A DNA stretch of 64,000 bases from Lysobacterales bacterium (GTDB lineage Bacteria; Pseudomonadota; Gammaproteobacteria; Xanthomonadales; Xanthomonadaceae), in the NCBI GenBank assembly GCA_016718605.1, contig JADKCY010000003.1, positions 248,001-312,000 on the forward strand, in the 5' to 3' direction. The notes beneath the pieces were generated by a model. It was not told the DNA's origin, made no database searches, and worked only from the letters and a program-made list of their open reading frames with translations. A program made the position numbers and the translations under genes. This document shows, one piece after another, positions 10,601 through 18,394 of this stretch (the stretch's first letter is position 1; each line of letters begins with the position of its first letter).

Positions 10601-12785
10601 TGAAAACGCTGCGTGCGCCGCCAAACTCGGTATTCCACATCGCCTGTCCAACCGTTGAAAGGCTGAAAGACGACAAATTGCTGGGCAGCGCAAATGTTGG
10701 CGCGTCCCAGCCGCCAGGCAAGTTGGAATCGTAGGACGGGTTGATATCGCTGATCACCGTCATCACGGGCTTAGAGCAACTGACAAAGCCCAAACCATCA
10801 TCCGTCTCCGGCGGGTCGGAAACGGGGCCATACGGGTCCTTCCAGTCCGGCTCAGGCAAGCCCAGCGTCGAATCCTCGGTCTGCCCCTCAGCAGACCCAC
10901 CCGTGCTGTAATCGGCATGCGGCTCTGCTCCCGCGAAATATCGCAAGGTTTCGAACATCATTTCGCCAATGGGATTGCCCCACATGCGGCATTCGCCGTT
11001 ATTGATTGCGCGATCACCTTGAGATTCACAATTACCCGTCCCGGCAGCCCAGGCCCAATTGTAACTAGTGCTCGTGTTATCGCTCGTTTCGTACGTTGTC
11101 CCACTATCATTGTAGCGATAGGCCCCACCAACCATCCTCAACCCATCCAGCGCACTGGCAATGCCATCGACTGACGAAAGAAACGTGCCGTCGTCCGGAT
11201 CGATTTCATTCGCAAAAGACGACATATTCTTCCTGAGCACACCACCGCGAATATTGTTCGCCTGGGTGCCGCTCATTAAACCGAAGTACATCCGTTCATC
11301 TTCGCCATAATCGTGCAGAATGCCCGTCGGCTTCCAGTTTCCATCCGGGTATCGCTTACAGCTGGCTTCGCGAAGCGAAGCATCCGATGAGGGGCACACA
11401 GATACACGGACCTTGTAATCATCCCGTCCTTCCATGCCCTCCGCTCCGACAAAGCGCCACCTGACCAGTTGCCGCCCCATGTCGTTCCATTGAAACGCCT
11501 GCGTTCGATACCGCACGGTATACTCAGTGCCAGCGACCAGCGCAAATGTACCCTCGCGCGCCGAGTTGTCGCCCCCGTTATACCGTTCAACGTAACCGGC
11601 TCCTACATTAGCGCCGGTCGCCTTGTTCGTAATCTGAAGATATGCGGACTTGTCCGCAGTAATTCTCGCAGTCCAGTTTCCTGTCATTTTTGGCACAAAC
11701 GTGCCCAGGTGCTCCGATAGAAAACTACCGGAGTCGCAAGCATTCACGCCCGCGAAAGGATTGATCTGCCAGTTCTCACCAGAAGTAGGATCAATATCAG
11801 CCCAATCTTGATTTATACGACTTAGGTTAGTCCCAGTAGGGCTGGTAGGAAATGTACCAATACCGCATCGCCTTGCAGCCGTTGCGTAGGTGTTGAACGC
11901 GGTGTTCAAATTGGCACGGGAGGTGGCTAGGGCCGGCGCAGCCCAATCCGTGCGCCATGTCTGATACTGCATGGATGTGTATTCAAAAAACCGCGGCTCA
12001 GGACCAAACGAGAAGCCATATTGATTGGTATTTGCACAGTCCTTATCGCGCTCGTCGAAATTGTTCCCTGTCGCGCACTTCAAGTGCGCGACAGGGCCTT
12101 CCTTCGAGACCCACTCCCAAACACGGTATGGCGTGTTTCTCTGCACGCGAAATAGCGGTGCCGAGTTATCCGTGACGGTCGTCACCGCGAACAGGTGATA
12201 GCGACCCACACCCGGGGCACCCAGTGGGGCGTAGTCAGCGATGTTGTAACCATCCCGCGCAATGCTTTGGTACTCCTTGCCCCAGCTGTGCGCGTCTTGC
12301 GGAAAGAAGGCACCCTGCAAAACCGTTTCGGAGTCGGTATCTACATTGCGATAGCCCCCGTAAAGCACCTTGCGTAGCGCATCTAGGCGACCCGTTGTCA
12401 AGTAATTCAGAAAGTCGCCGCTCCACATCCCAGTACAGCGCTTGCCGTTGGTTCCCGATGCCGCCGAAGAGGGCGTGAACATGTTGCTGCCGCTGTTCCA
12501 GGAATAGCAAACACGGCTATTGAAATAGCCGTAATAATCAATTTCATCGGGCTTGTACCCGACATCCAACTCACCATCTCCGTTCAGATCGGAAGCGTCA
12601 TTGTAGGCTTCGTAGTAATTCTTATGGTCCTTACCAAGAACCAGCATATTGAGAGGCGGCACCGCGACTTTAAGGTACAGCGGCGCTTGCGCCACATTAA
12701 ACGTTGCATACGCCGGCGTAGAGAGACCTGCTGCGACCACAATCGCGGCAATCACTGAGGAAAATGCAGTTCTTGAAATCTTCAT
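7650..12785 (-). CDS. pilY1: PilY1-like type IV pilus tip protein
   Basis: A very large (1711-residue) exported protein with a signal peptide ending STPAYA. The C-terminal third is the PilC/PilY1 beta-propeller: FVGANDGMLHAFSA, KTVLLYATGAGGDS and DTDFDGYPDTAYAGDLQGK, the last being the known calcium-binding loop followed by the propeller signature. The N-terminal part has GDFLNYLTTGRLDALRKVLYGG and a DLNGDGELD EF-hand-like loop near residue 70, but no clear MIDAS DxSxS motif of a von Willebrand A domain. PilY1 primes pilus assembly with minor pilins and acts as adhesin or mechanosensor. It lies 15 nt after pilX and before pilE. Confidence 0.92.
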   Translation of the reverse strand: MKISRTAFSSVIAAIVVAAGLSTPAYATFNVAQAPLYLKVAVPPLNMLVLGKDHKNYYEAYNDASDLNGDGELDVGYKPDEIDYYGYFNSRVCYSWNSGSNMFTPSSAASGTNGKRCTGMWSGDFLNYLTTGRLDALRKVLYGGYRNVDTDSETVLQGAFFPQDAHSWGKEYQSIARDGYNIADYAPLGAPGVGRYHLFAVTTVTDNSAPLFRVQRNTPYRVWEWVSKEGPVAHLKCATGNNFDERDKDCANTNQYGFSFGPEPRFFEYTSMQYQTWRTDWAAPALATSRANLNTAFNTYATAARRCGIGTFPTSPTGTNLSRINQDWADIDPTSGENWQINPFAGVNACDSGSFLSEHLGTFVPKMTGNWTARITADKSAYLQITNKATGANVGAGYVERYNGGDNSAREGTFALVAGTEYTVRYRTQAFQWNDMGRQLVRWRFVGAEGMEGRDDYKVRVSVCPSSDASLREASCKRYPDGNWKPTGILHDYGEDERMYFGLMSGTQANNIRGGVLRKNMSSFANEIDPDDGTFLSSVDGIASALDGLRMVGGAYRYNDSGTTYETSDNTSTSYNWAWAAGTGNCESQGDRAINNGECRMWGNPIGEMMFETLRYFAGAEPHADYSTGGSAEGQTEDSTLGLPEPDWKDPYGPVSDPPETDDGLGFVSCSKPVMTVISDINPSYDSNLPGGWDAPTFALPSNLSSFSLSTVGQAMWNTEFGGARSVFIGDNGSTDGAPTAKTASSFGNIRGLSPEEPSKEGSFSSSAVSFFGWTNPLHAHTSSTENVRTYSVALASPLPRIEFPTGGRVVVLVPFAKTAGGTFGGGTRKPVNTIVDFYVEEYQNFPGQPLNVSVNSGRPYGIFRINYEDVEQGNDHDMDAIGRYEVKENADGTVTVRVQSEYASGSAIQHLGYVISGTEEDGVYLEVRDSDTELSASPSYKFNTPPGRAPGYCNVASPPTDCAGLPLEATRTFTPSDGGTGVTQLRDPLWYAAKFGGFNDDNLNGVPDNGEWDDDLDGNPDNYFLVTNASRLRTQLDEAFDQIIQDASPTGGVAASGTRRDAGFMVYIPEYKPVDWTGALKAFRTTASGGIGALVWNASDKLALVSPAARNIYATLEDSGDFELVPFELGDLGGATSAESLLDIGASDYAAYGGSVDVEDVIDWLRGDMSLATTASDPLRARSSKLGDILNSQPGITTKASFGYTTLPLSMGGGNSGAGSYGAFLRDVKETRNPVIFVGANDGMLHAFSASETGGDELFAVIPNSVLENLKELPKKSYQHRYFVDSSPVIADARLGGSWKTVLLYATGAGGDSISAIDVTDAATGFDENDFLWEFQHADMGLAMVSPQVLLLADGTWAAMFGNGVNSANHQGKVFLVDLEDGSVISEIATGSGGTAADSNGVMSVAAADTDFDGYPDTAYAGDLQGKLWKLAIASDGSLSLANSGLPLFAAKDDDNVRQMITGGIEIALHHVRGQMVFFGTGKYFEVGDNAPVANPQVQTFYGVWDDPDGSGTVDRGDLQPQTIGGQTTEDGYELRSVSDDPVDWSSQKGWYLNLAVGASNRGERFIGTPRVEIGNAIFTTFTSLGDECDPGGENWLYVLNAITGARALNIGASGQAGALLAGTGAPAINPPITNTRGSNGLDNILGIHGEPVNYVDEDGNPCDPETGTGCSLVPAASDGCTNDVGIVLSTGIRRFATLSCGRQSWRQMQ

Positions 12786-12800
12786 GAGACTTCTCCCGAA

Positions 12801-13316
12801 TTACGGAACAAACAATGATTGAACGACCGCCATTGCGGAAGGGTCAGTGGCGCTGTCAAAGTCCGCCGAGCTGACGCGAAAGTACGAACACGAGACGTCG
12901 CCGCGCTCTCTCGCTTGGCCAAAGCGAATGCTTCCACCAATACCGAGGCCACGACTGCCTTGGCTGAGGCCATTGTTGAGGTTTTCATAGGTCGCTTCGG
13001 CGACGGAAGGTGCAGATGCCACCCAACCGGATGCGGGATCGGTCACGCTGACTTGAGCCCCACAGGGGTCGGGGTTGTCGGGGTCGCCGTTGCGGACCTT
13101 CTTTTCGGTCTCGCGGAGTTGTGCTTCCGCACTCTCGAATGCACGCAGGTCCGACCAGTAGGCGGTCGCCATCTTCTGCTGCAGACTGGTCACCTGCGAT
13201 GCAGACAGGGCCAGCATGCTGAGCAGGATGAGAATCATCATGGACACAAACAAGGCAGCGCCTCGCTGCGTGTGACGTGACTGCATGGCACAAAGCATAT
13301 TGGGGTTAATTGACAT
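12801..13316 (-). CDS. pilX: Minor pilin PilX
   Basis: A 171-residue prepilin-like protein with leader ending QRG, then AALFVSMMILILLSMLALSA. It lacks the Glu at +5, as PilX proteins do. TSLQQKMATAYWSDLRAFESAEAQL is the conserved PilX_N continuation of the helix. It is part of the PilVWX-PilY1 priming complex at the pilus tip. It starts 2 nt after the pilW stop and ends 15 nt before pilY1. Confidence 0.88.
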   Translation of the reverse strand: MSINPNMLCAMQSRHTQRGAALFVSMMILILLSMLALSASQVTSLQQKMATAYWSDLRAFESAEAQLRETEKKVRNGDPDNPDPCGAQVSVTDPASGWVASAPSVAEATYENLNNGLSQGSRGLGIGGSIRFGQARERGDVSCSYFRVSSADFDSATDPSAMAVVQSLFVP

Positions 13317-13318
13317 CG

Positions 13319-14587
13319 TCAGTTCCTCACGCGGTTTCGCACCGCGACCATGGATTCATAGGTAGACCGAAGCCGCAGGTCATCGGGGGGCGTAATGACG
13401 GTGTCGGCCACGCGCAACGGAATGGGCGCCGCGCCTTCGACCGCTGACGCCTGAGACGGACTTCGCACCAGCAAGCCGATCCGCATTGAGATCACGTTCT
13501 GCCATGCCGTGGCATCCATTGCACCAGCAGCGACATCCGAAGCTGCGCCGTAGGAGTCCGCATAGTCATCTCGCCCGCCTGCGGCAATGGCGTTGCTCGT
13601 GTCTCTGCCGAAAACCAACTGCATACTTTCCACACCGTCAACCAACGCCGCCCTGTCGCTTAGACGGTTTGCCCCATCCGTTTGGAACCGCCTTACGAAT
13701 AACGCTGGTTGACCACCAACGTCCAATGCCACGTAAAAGACTGCGACTTCGTAGCGGTACAAACGCGAACCGCTGCTTCCATACACTTCATTTCCCGTCC
13801 AGCCGGAAACATTCAATCCAGAATTCTGAGAATTGAACATTCCGGCCGCGTCGGCGCCGGTCGTCGCCTGAAAGAGACTCAGTCTTTGGCAATTGGTAAC
13901 CGCATACATGCGCTCTGCTTCCACGAACGGTGACAAGGCAGTCCAAGCAGGGTCGGTTGTCATGGCATCCACGGTTGCCGACCCGCCCGCGCCATCGACA
14001 TTCACACCCAAACCATCCAGCCCCACCGATTCAGCGCTCAAGTAACGCAACACAAGGACATCGCTACCTTTGATTGCTTCGGTCGATACACCCAGCAAAG
14101 ATGCAGGCAGCGCCGGAGTCCAATCCGCCGCACCGTCCGCTGCCTCGACGTCTGACAACACATACGTTGCTGCGGGCGCCGTGCCGTTGTAGTCATAGGC
14201 TTCCAATGGCATGTCAATGCGCATTGCCCATTCAGCGGATGTCAGTGCCGTGGCAACGCCAACCGCATTGTGGTTGAACATCAGGTCTGGCATCGCCTGG
14301 TAGCCCAGCTCGTTCAGGCAGCCCATGTGGCCAGCCATTCGCGCATCTCGGCGTAAGAACTCCAACGCGAATCGACTGTTTTCCTGAATTCGCGCACTCC
14401 CTTCAGCGGAACTGAACGCGGCTCGTGAGGCACCAAAAATCTCAACCAACCCCAACAACAAAAGCAAGCCGATCGCCAGGGCGACCATCAATTCCACCAG
14501 CGATAGACCCCGCGAGGGCCGACGCCCCATCGATTCGGTGAGCGTCAAACGGGCGGTCGTGAATTCTCTACTTGGCATGAGATTCAT
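13319..14587 (-). CDS. pilW: Minor pilin PilW
   Basis: A 422-residue pseudopilin with prepilin motif SRGLSLVELMVALAIGLLLLLGLVEIF, preceded by a basic leader of about 25 residues. The segment EFLRRDARMAGHMGC is the conserved PilW region after the pilin helix. The rest is a large globular domain rich in G and A, with the PilW-typical GVESMQLVFGRDT near residue 320. The ATG overlaps the pilV stop as ATGA, so translation is coupled. It joins pilV, pilX and pilY1 in starting pilus fibres. Confidence 0.9.
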   Translation of the reverse strand: MNLMPSREFTTARLTLTESMGRRPSRGLSLVELMVALAIGLLLLLGLVEIFGASRAAFSSAEGSARIQENSRFALEFLRRDARMAGHMGCLNELGYQAMPDLMFNHNAVGVATALTSAEWAMRIDMPLEAYDYNGTAPAATYVLSDVEAADGAADWTPALPASLLGVSTEAIKGSDVLVLRYLSAESVGLDGLGVNVDGAGGSATVDAMTTDPAWTALSPFVEAERMYAVTNCQRLSLFQATTGADAAGMFNSQNSGLNVSGWTGNEVYGSSGSRLYRYEVAVFYVALDVGGQPALFVRRFQTDGANRLSDRAALVDGVESMQLVFGRDTSNAIAAGGRDDYADSYGAASDVAAGAMDATAWQNVISMRIGLLVRSPSQASAVEGAAPIPLRVADTVITPPDDLRLRSTYESMVAVRNRVRN

Positions 14588-15108
14588 AGCTCGGTCACCA
14601 AACGGAATACCGAAGACGCACCGCTTTCATCGGGATTCGCCAGCGCAGAATCGCAGTCTCCCGACGTCTGGGAGCGATCATCGGTCCAGCAGATGTCTAC
14701 CGTTGTTGTCAGACGCGTTGGGTCTCCGGCGGCAGGCACCACCGCTGCACGAATACGACCATTCGGCAGGGTGCGGCACACGTGGTCGACAACACGATCT
14801 CGGTCACACGCCGCTGACTCCGCGCCACTGCCACACGCATAGGAAGGCGCGGTCGCAGGATCACAGGAAGGTGTTGTCCAGTTCGTTCTGGCGAACACCC
14901 CAACGTTCAGAATATTGGCGCGCGCGGTATCCACGAACTCATAGGCGAGATTGGCGGCTTGAGTTCGGTAATTGGCGCTCTGGGTATTGCGCAGTGAAAC
15001 CCCCATCAACGACGCCATTCCCAACAACCCAATTGACAGGACCAGAACGGCCACCATCACCTCAATCAGTGATACACCGCGGGACTTTGAAATCGAATGA
15101 ATAGTCAT
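14584..15108 (-). CDS. pilV: Minor pilin PilV
   Basis: A 174-residue prepilin. The start is placed at 15108 because the residues just after it (MTIHSISKSRG) form a short basic leader ending in the Gly cleavage site, followed by VSLIEVMVAVLVLSIGLLG; the frame is open further upstream but gives an implausible leader. ASLMGVSLRNTQSANYRTQA is the usual PilV continuation. Several Cys in the C-terminal domain may form disulfides. It starts 10 nt after fimT and its stop overlaps pilW. Confidence 0.9.
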   Translation of the reverse strand: MTIHSISKSRGVSLIEVMVAVLVLSIGLLGMASLMGVSLRNTQSANYRTQAANLAYEFVDTARANILNVGVFARTNWTTPSCDPATAPSYACGSGAESAACDRDRVVDHVCRTLPNGRIRAAVVPAAGDPTRLTTTVDICWTDDRSQTSGDCDSALANPDESGASSVFRLVTEL

Positions 15109-15118
15109 GTGGTATCCG

Positions 15119-15688
15119 TCAGATACATTTTTTGTGATCGGCGCGATCATCCAATACAACCCCACCCGTCGCCGTAATCGAAATTTCCCGACGGAAGGGG
15201 AAATCCACTTGGCAATCGGTGGGTTGCACCTGAAGACCCGCGTCATCCTCGGGAGGTGGTGCAGTTCGTCGACCACGTCCGTCAAACGCGAACTGTGTTG
15301 CGGTGGCGGTCACAGTATCCTTGTCACTTATCGTCCCTGCGCGTAACAAATCTTCCGTGCCGTTGCCATCCGGGTCTGCCAGTACAATCCAACCATCTGC
15401 CCAACTGGCACCGCAGGTAGCCTGATCCGAGCTTGCACAAACGCGCGCGGGGCGATTGCTCCGAACTGCCTCCATGCGTGCCAGGCTCAACGCGCCCATC
15501 AGATCATTGGCTTGCCCGGCAATACGATTACGCTGCATGGACTCATTGAAGCTTGGCAGCGCCAGCGACAAAACGATGCCGACGATTGCGATGGTGACCA
15601 TCAACTCCATCAAGGTCACGCCTTGCTGGCGATTGAATCGGCTGCAGCAATGACTGTCCGACGGCCAAGAATCACTCCCTGTGCGCAT
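15119..15688 (-). CDS. fimT: FimT/GspH-type pseudopilin
   Basis: First gene of the minor-pilin operon, 189 residues. The leader ends QQG, then VTLMELMVTIAIVGIVLSLALPSF, the prepilin helix with Glu at +5. NRIAGQANDLMGALSLARMEAVRSN is the GspH/FimT signature. FimT proteins in Legionella and relatives bind DNA for natural transformation, which would fit the ComEA-like gene at 0.8-1.1 kb; FimU, a structural minor pilin, is the alternative name. A GGGGGGAG ribosome site precedes the ATG. The operon promoter should lie in 15689-15820, where I see no clear consensus. Confidence 0.88.
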   Translation of the reverse strand: MRTGSDSWPSDSHCCSRFNRQQGVTLMELMVTIAIVGIVLSLALPSFNESMQRNRIAGQANDLMGALSLARMEAVRSNRPARVCASSDQATCGASWADGWIVLADPDGNGTEDLLRAGTISDKDTVTATATQFAFDGRGRRTAPPPEDDAGLQVQPTDCQVDFPFRREISITATGGVVLDDRADHKKCI

Positions 15689-15820
15689 GCACTTCTCCCC
15701 CCTTTTGCTGACTAGGGGACTCTAAGCCGATGATTTTTTAGACTCCAGCGACGCCAGACGGTCGGTAGATCGCAACCGACGGACGCGCATGACTTGAGTC
15801 AGCGCGGTGTGCGCTGTCGA

Positions 15821-16459
15821 CTAGGCCTCAGGCATGACCAAACGTCGCGCCAGAAGGCGAACGACCGCTGCTTCGCCCTGATGGCCAGGGCCTTCATCAA
15901 GGCGGATACGCGATTCGCTCAACGCCGCGATTTGCATCTCGGCAAAATCCTCGGCCAGCAGGTCGGCACTGTAGAGCCAGTTCGGGTTGCGCGGGCCACC
16001 CGAATCCAGCCCCAGTTGCTCTCGCGTGAACGCTTCGAGTACCAACCATCCACGCGGTTTCAGGGCACGCTGAACCTGCGCATGGACATGCGTTCGAACC
16101 TCGGGCGGGAAATGGGCAAAGATCAGCAGCGCTGCATCAAAGGTCTGGGCCGGCGCTGTCCACGTTGACAAATTCGCCTGCTCGCAGGTAATCGGTAGGC
16201 CGGATTGACGTGCGCGCCTTTCCAGCTGTTCAAGCGCCACAGCGGAAATATCAACCGCGTGCACCTCGCACCCCTGGGCTGCCAACCAGAGCGCGTTTCG
16301 GCCCTGCCCTTCGGCGGGGCACAACACGCGCCCACCCTGCGGCGGCAGACTGATGGCGCATTCGTAGAGCCACGCATTGGGAAGTTGCCCATACAGACAG
16401 TCGATTTCTGTATAACGCGAATCCCAATAGTCTCGTGGACTTGCCAGGTGCGGACTCAT
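15821..16459 (-). CDS. Class I SAM-dependent methyltransferase (TehB-like)
   Basis: A 212-residue cytosolic methyltransferase. The start at 16459 is set by an ATGA overlap with the preceding cytochrome gene; a longer frame upstream is not needed. DYWDSRYTEIDCLYGQLPNA opens the domain, and VLCPAEGQGRNALWLA is motif I for SAM, in the AEGxGRNA form typical of TehB-like enzymes, followed by VHAVDIS (acidic loop) and FDAALLIFAHF (motif IV). It is the last gene of the eight-gene sqr operon. Thiol, sulfide or metalloid methylation would fit that setting but is inference. Confidence 0.85.
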   Translation of the reverse strand: MSPHLASPRDYWDSRYTEIDCLYGQLPNAWLYECAISLPPQGGRVLCPAEGQGRNALWLAAQGCEVHAVDISAVALEQLERRARQSGLPITCEQANLSTWTAPAQTFDAALLIFAHFPPEVRTHVHAQVQRALKPRGWLVLEAFTREQLGLDSGGPRNPNWLYSADLLAEDFAEMQIAALSESRIRLDEGPGHQGEAAVVRLLARRLVMPEA

Positions 16460-17439
16460 TGCTGTGCGACGGCGAGCTCGCTTGGTGTCACGGGTCGGAA
16501 CGTTGCATGGCAAGACGTGCAGTATTGGCCCGCGTTGGCGAGGTGCTGAAGAGCGACTTCGACGCGCTTCTGTCCCTCAGCTTCCCGCTGGATAGCAGCA
16601 AATTCGCCGTGCATCGGACGGGCCATTGCGAACCACGCCTGCGGCAATGCCGATCGAAACTCGACACCCACATGCTGCCCGCGCGTTCCCACCTCGGCGC
16701 GTTTGGCGACCTCCACCCAGTCACCTGCTGCAAGGGCGGACGTCACTCCTTGCAGCGTTTCCATGCGGCCGCGCATTTCGTGTCGCAGTGACTCGCGCTG
16801 CGCATCGCTCATGACAATCGGCGCGCGCGCGTCGGGGGGATTCTGCGACAACGGGGCAGCGCCGGACATCATCGGGAACTCCACCCAGAACATGCCGCGC
16901 AGGTCGCCTTCCTTGAACCCAGTCGCGCTGTCATTGGGGTAATGCTTGTCGATTTCGGCTTTGATTGGTGCAGCCACGTTGTCACCATGGCAGGCCAGGC
17001 ACGGCGCTTCGGTGGGAATACTCTGCGCGAAGCGGAAGCGGGCCTGTCCGTTGACCTCCACCGTACGTGCCGTGGTAATTCCAGCAGCCGGATTGCCCTC
17101 TGCCACCTTGGCGGCAAATCCCGCCAGCACCGACTGTTGCCATTCGCTCGGTGCATTGCTCGGACTACGATGACGATCGGCCGTGCGTCCAATCTGCACC
17201 TGATGACGCTCGGCGACCTGGGAGGCGATGAGCGGGGCTTCGTCGTGGCAGAAATTGACCGCCGCCACCGGGCCTTCCGACTGCATCTTGGCGACCAACG
17301 CACCGCGCAGGGATTGGCCCAAGTCCTTTATCGCCGCTTGCGCTTTGGCGGTATTCGCAGCTTCTGGGTTTGCCGCATCCTGAGCCGAGACGACCGAGCC
17401 GGCCATCAGCAGACTCACAGCAATGGCGAGATATTTCAT
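16456..17439 (-). CDS. Periplasmic diheme c-type cytochrome with DUF3365 domain
   Basis: A 327-residue exported protein with signal peptide ending VVSAQ. Two heme c attachment motifs are visible: CLACH (147-151) and CTSCH (307-311). The N-terminal half, including NFCHDEAPLIASQVAE and the RTVEVNGQARFRFAQSIPTEAPCLACHG segment, is the DUF3365/Tll0287-like heme domain, proposed to sense redox or gases. The C-terminal part, with MHGEFAAIQREAE before CTSCH, resembles a cytochrome c-prime-like helix bundle. It lies 35 nt after the OsmC gene and overlaps the methyltransferase. It may pass electrons from sulfur oxidation or sense sulfide; this is inferred from the operon. Confidence 0.85.
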   Translation of the reverse strand: MKYLAIAVSLLMAGSVVSAQDAANPEAANTAKAQAAIKDLGQSLRGALVAKMQSEGPVAAVNFCHDEAPLIASQVAERHQVQIGRTADRHRSPSNAPSEWQQSVLAGFAAKVAEGNPAAGITTARTVEVNGQARFRFAQSIPTEAPCLACHGDNVAAPIKAEIDKHYPNDSATGFKEGDLRGMFWVEFPMMSGAAPLSQNPPDARAPIVMSDAQRESLRHEMRGRMETLQGVTSALAAGDWVEVAKRAEVGTRGQHVGVEFRSALPQAWFAMARPMHGEFAAIQREAEGQKRVEVALQHLANAGQYCTSCHATFRPVTPSELAVAQQ

Positions 17440-17474
17440 TGGCGTAGCTCCATCAGAGAAATTCGGTGGCGAAC

Positions 17475-17930
17475 TTATTCGCCATGCAACACCACGCCCG
17501 TGGGATCGACCACACGAACGTTCACGGCTACACCCGTGCGCACGCTTTCGGTCACGACGCAGAACTGTTCGAACTGTCCAAGAATGCGATCCAGTTGGGC
17601 ATAGCTGCCCGCCATTTCGGGCAGTTGAATGTCCGCATCAATGCGCTCGACTCGTAGGCGTCCTTCGGGACTACGCCCCATGTGCGCGGTGGCCTTGGTG
17701 ACCAAGGTGCCCGGTGTGTTCTTGAACTTGCGCAGCGAGAACAACAGACTCGCGCTCATGCAATTGGCTACCGCTGCCACCAGCATGCGCGAGGGATTGG
17801 GACCACTGCCGCTACCCAGCGGTTCTGGCTCGTCGGTGAGCAAATCAGGAATCGCGGTGTCATCAAACTGGATGCGAAAGACGTAGTCCGATTCCTGTTC
17901 AACCGTCAGCGAGAAAGCGACGTCAGACAT
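17475..17930 (-). CDS. OsmC-family peroxide/persulfide-related protein
   Basis: A 151-residue OsmC/Ohr-fold protein. The start at 17930 follows the trxC stop by 2 nt. The two conserved cysteines are present: NCMSASLLFSLRKF and QFEQFCVVTESVR. OsmC/Ohr enzymes reduce organic hydroperoxides with the first Cys and resolve with the second; some members act on persulfides. The central segment LVTKATAHMGRSPEGRLRVERID matches the usual beta core. Its place right behind thioredoxin 2 suggests shared thiol chemistry in the sulfide operon. Confidence 0.85.
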   Translation of the reverse strand: MSDVAFSLTVEQESDYVFRIQFDDTAIPDLLTDEPEPLGSGSGPNPSRMLVAAVANCMSASLLFSLRKFKNTPGTLVTKATAHMGRSPEGRLRVERIDADIQLPEMAGSYAQLDRILGQFEQFCVVTESVRTGVAVNVRVVDPTGVVLHGE

Positions 17931-17932
17931 GC

Positions 17933-18394
17933 TCAGAGTCCTGCCACGTAGTTCATGAACTGGGTTCGCGCAAAACGCACGATTTCGCCCAGCGGCAATG
18001 CTCCAGACTGACGGCCAATCTCCTGACCATTGTGAAACAGCGCCAGCGTGGGAATGCTGCGAATGCCAAAACGCTGACCAAGCATCGGCTGCGCTTCGGT
18101 ATCCACCTTGGCCAGATGGAACTGCGGCTCCAATTGCCCCGCCGCTTGCGCAAACGCAGGCGCCATAAGACGACAGGGGCCGCACCAAGGCGCCCAGAAG
18201 TCCACCAGTACCGGCAATTGCGAACGGGCGATGTGAACATCGAAGTTACTCGTGTCCAGCTCAAACGGTTTGCCTGAAAAGATCGTTGCGCCGCACTTAC
18301 CGCAGTGTGGCGCATCTTTCAGCCGCGCCTGCGGTAGACGATTGAGTCCATGACAGTTGGGACAGGCAATGATCAGTGAATCGGAATCCGTCAT
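17933..18394 (-). CDS. trxC: Thioredoxin 2 (TrxC)
   Basis: A 153-residue zinc-type thioredoxin. The N-terminal extension has two CxxC pairs (C11/C14 and C31/C34) that bind zinc in TrxC, and the thioredoxin domain follows with WAPWCGPC (C71/C74) and the cis-proline in SIPTLALF. TrxC reduces disulfides and is linked to oxidative stress; thioredoxins also reduce protein persulfides. The ATG overlaps the RND pump stop as ATGA, so the two are translationally coupled. That pairing is unusual and places this enzyme in the sulfur-response operon. Confidence 0.92.
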   Translation of the reverse strand: MTDSDSLIIACPNCHGLNRLPQARLKDAPHCGKCGATIFSGKPFELDTSNFDVHIARSQLPVLVDFWAPWCGPCRLMAPAFAQAAGQLEPQFHLAKVDTEAQPMLGQRFGIRSIPTLALFHNGQEIGRQSGALPLGEIVRFARTQFMNYVAGL

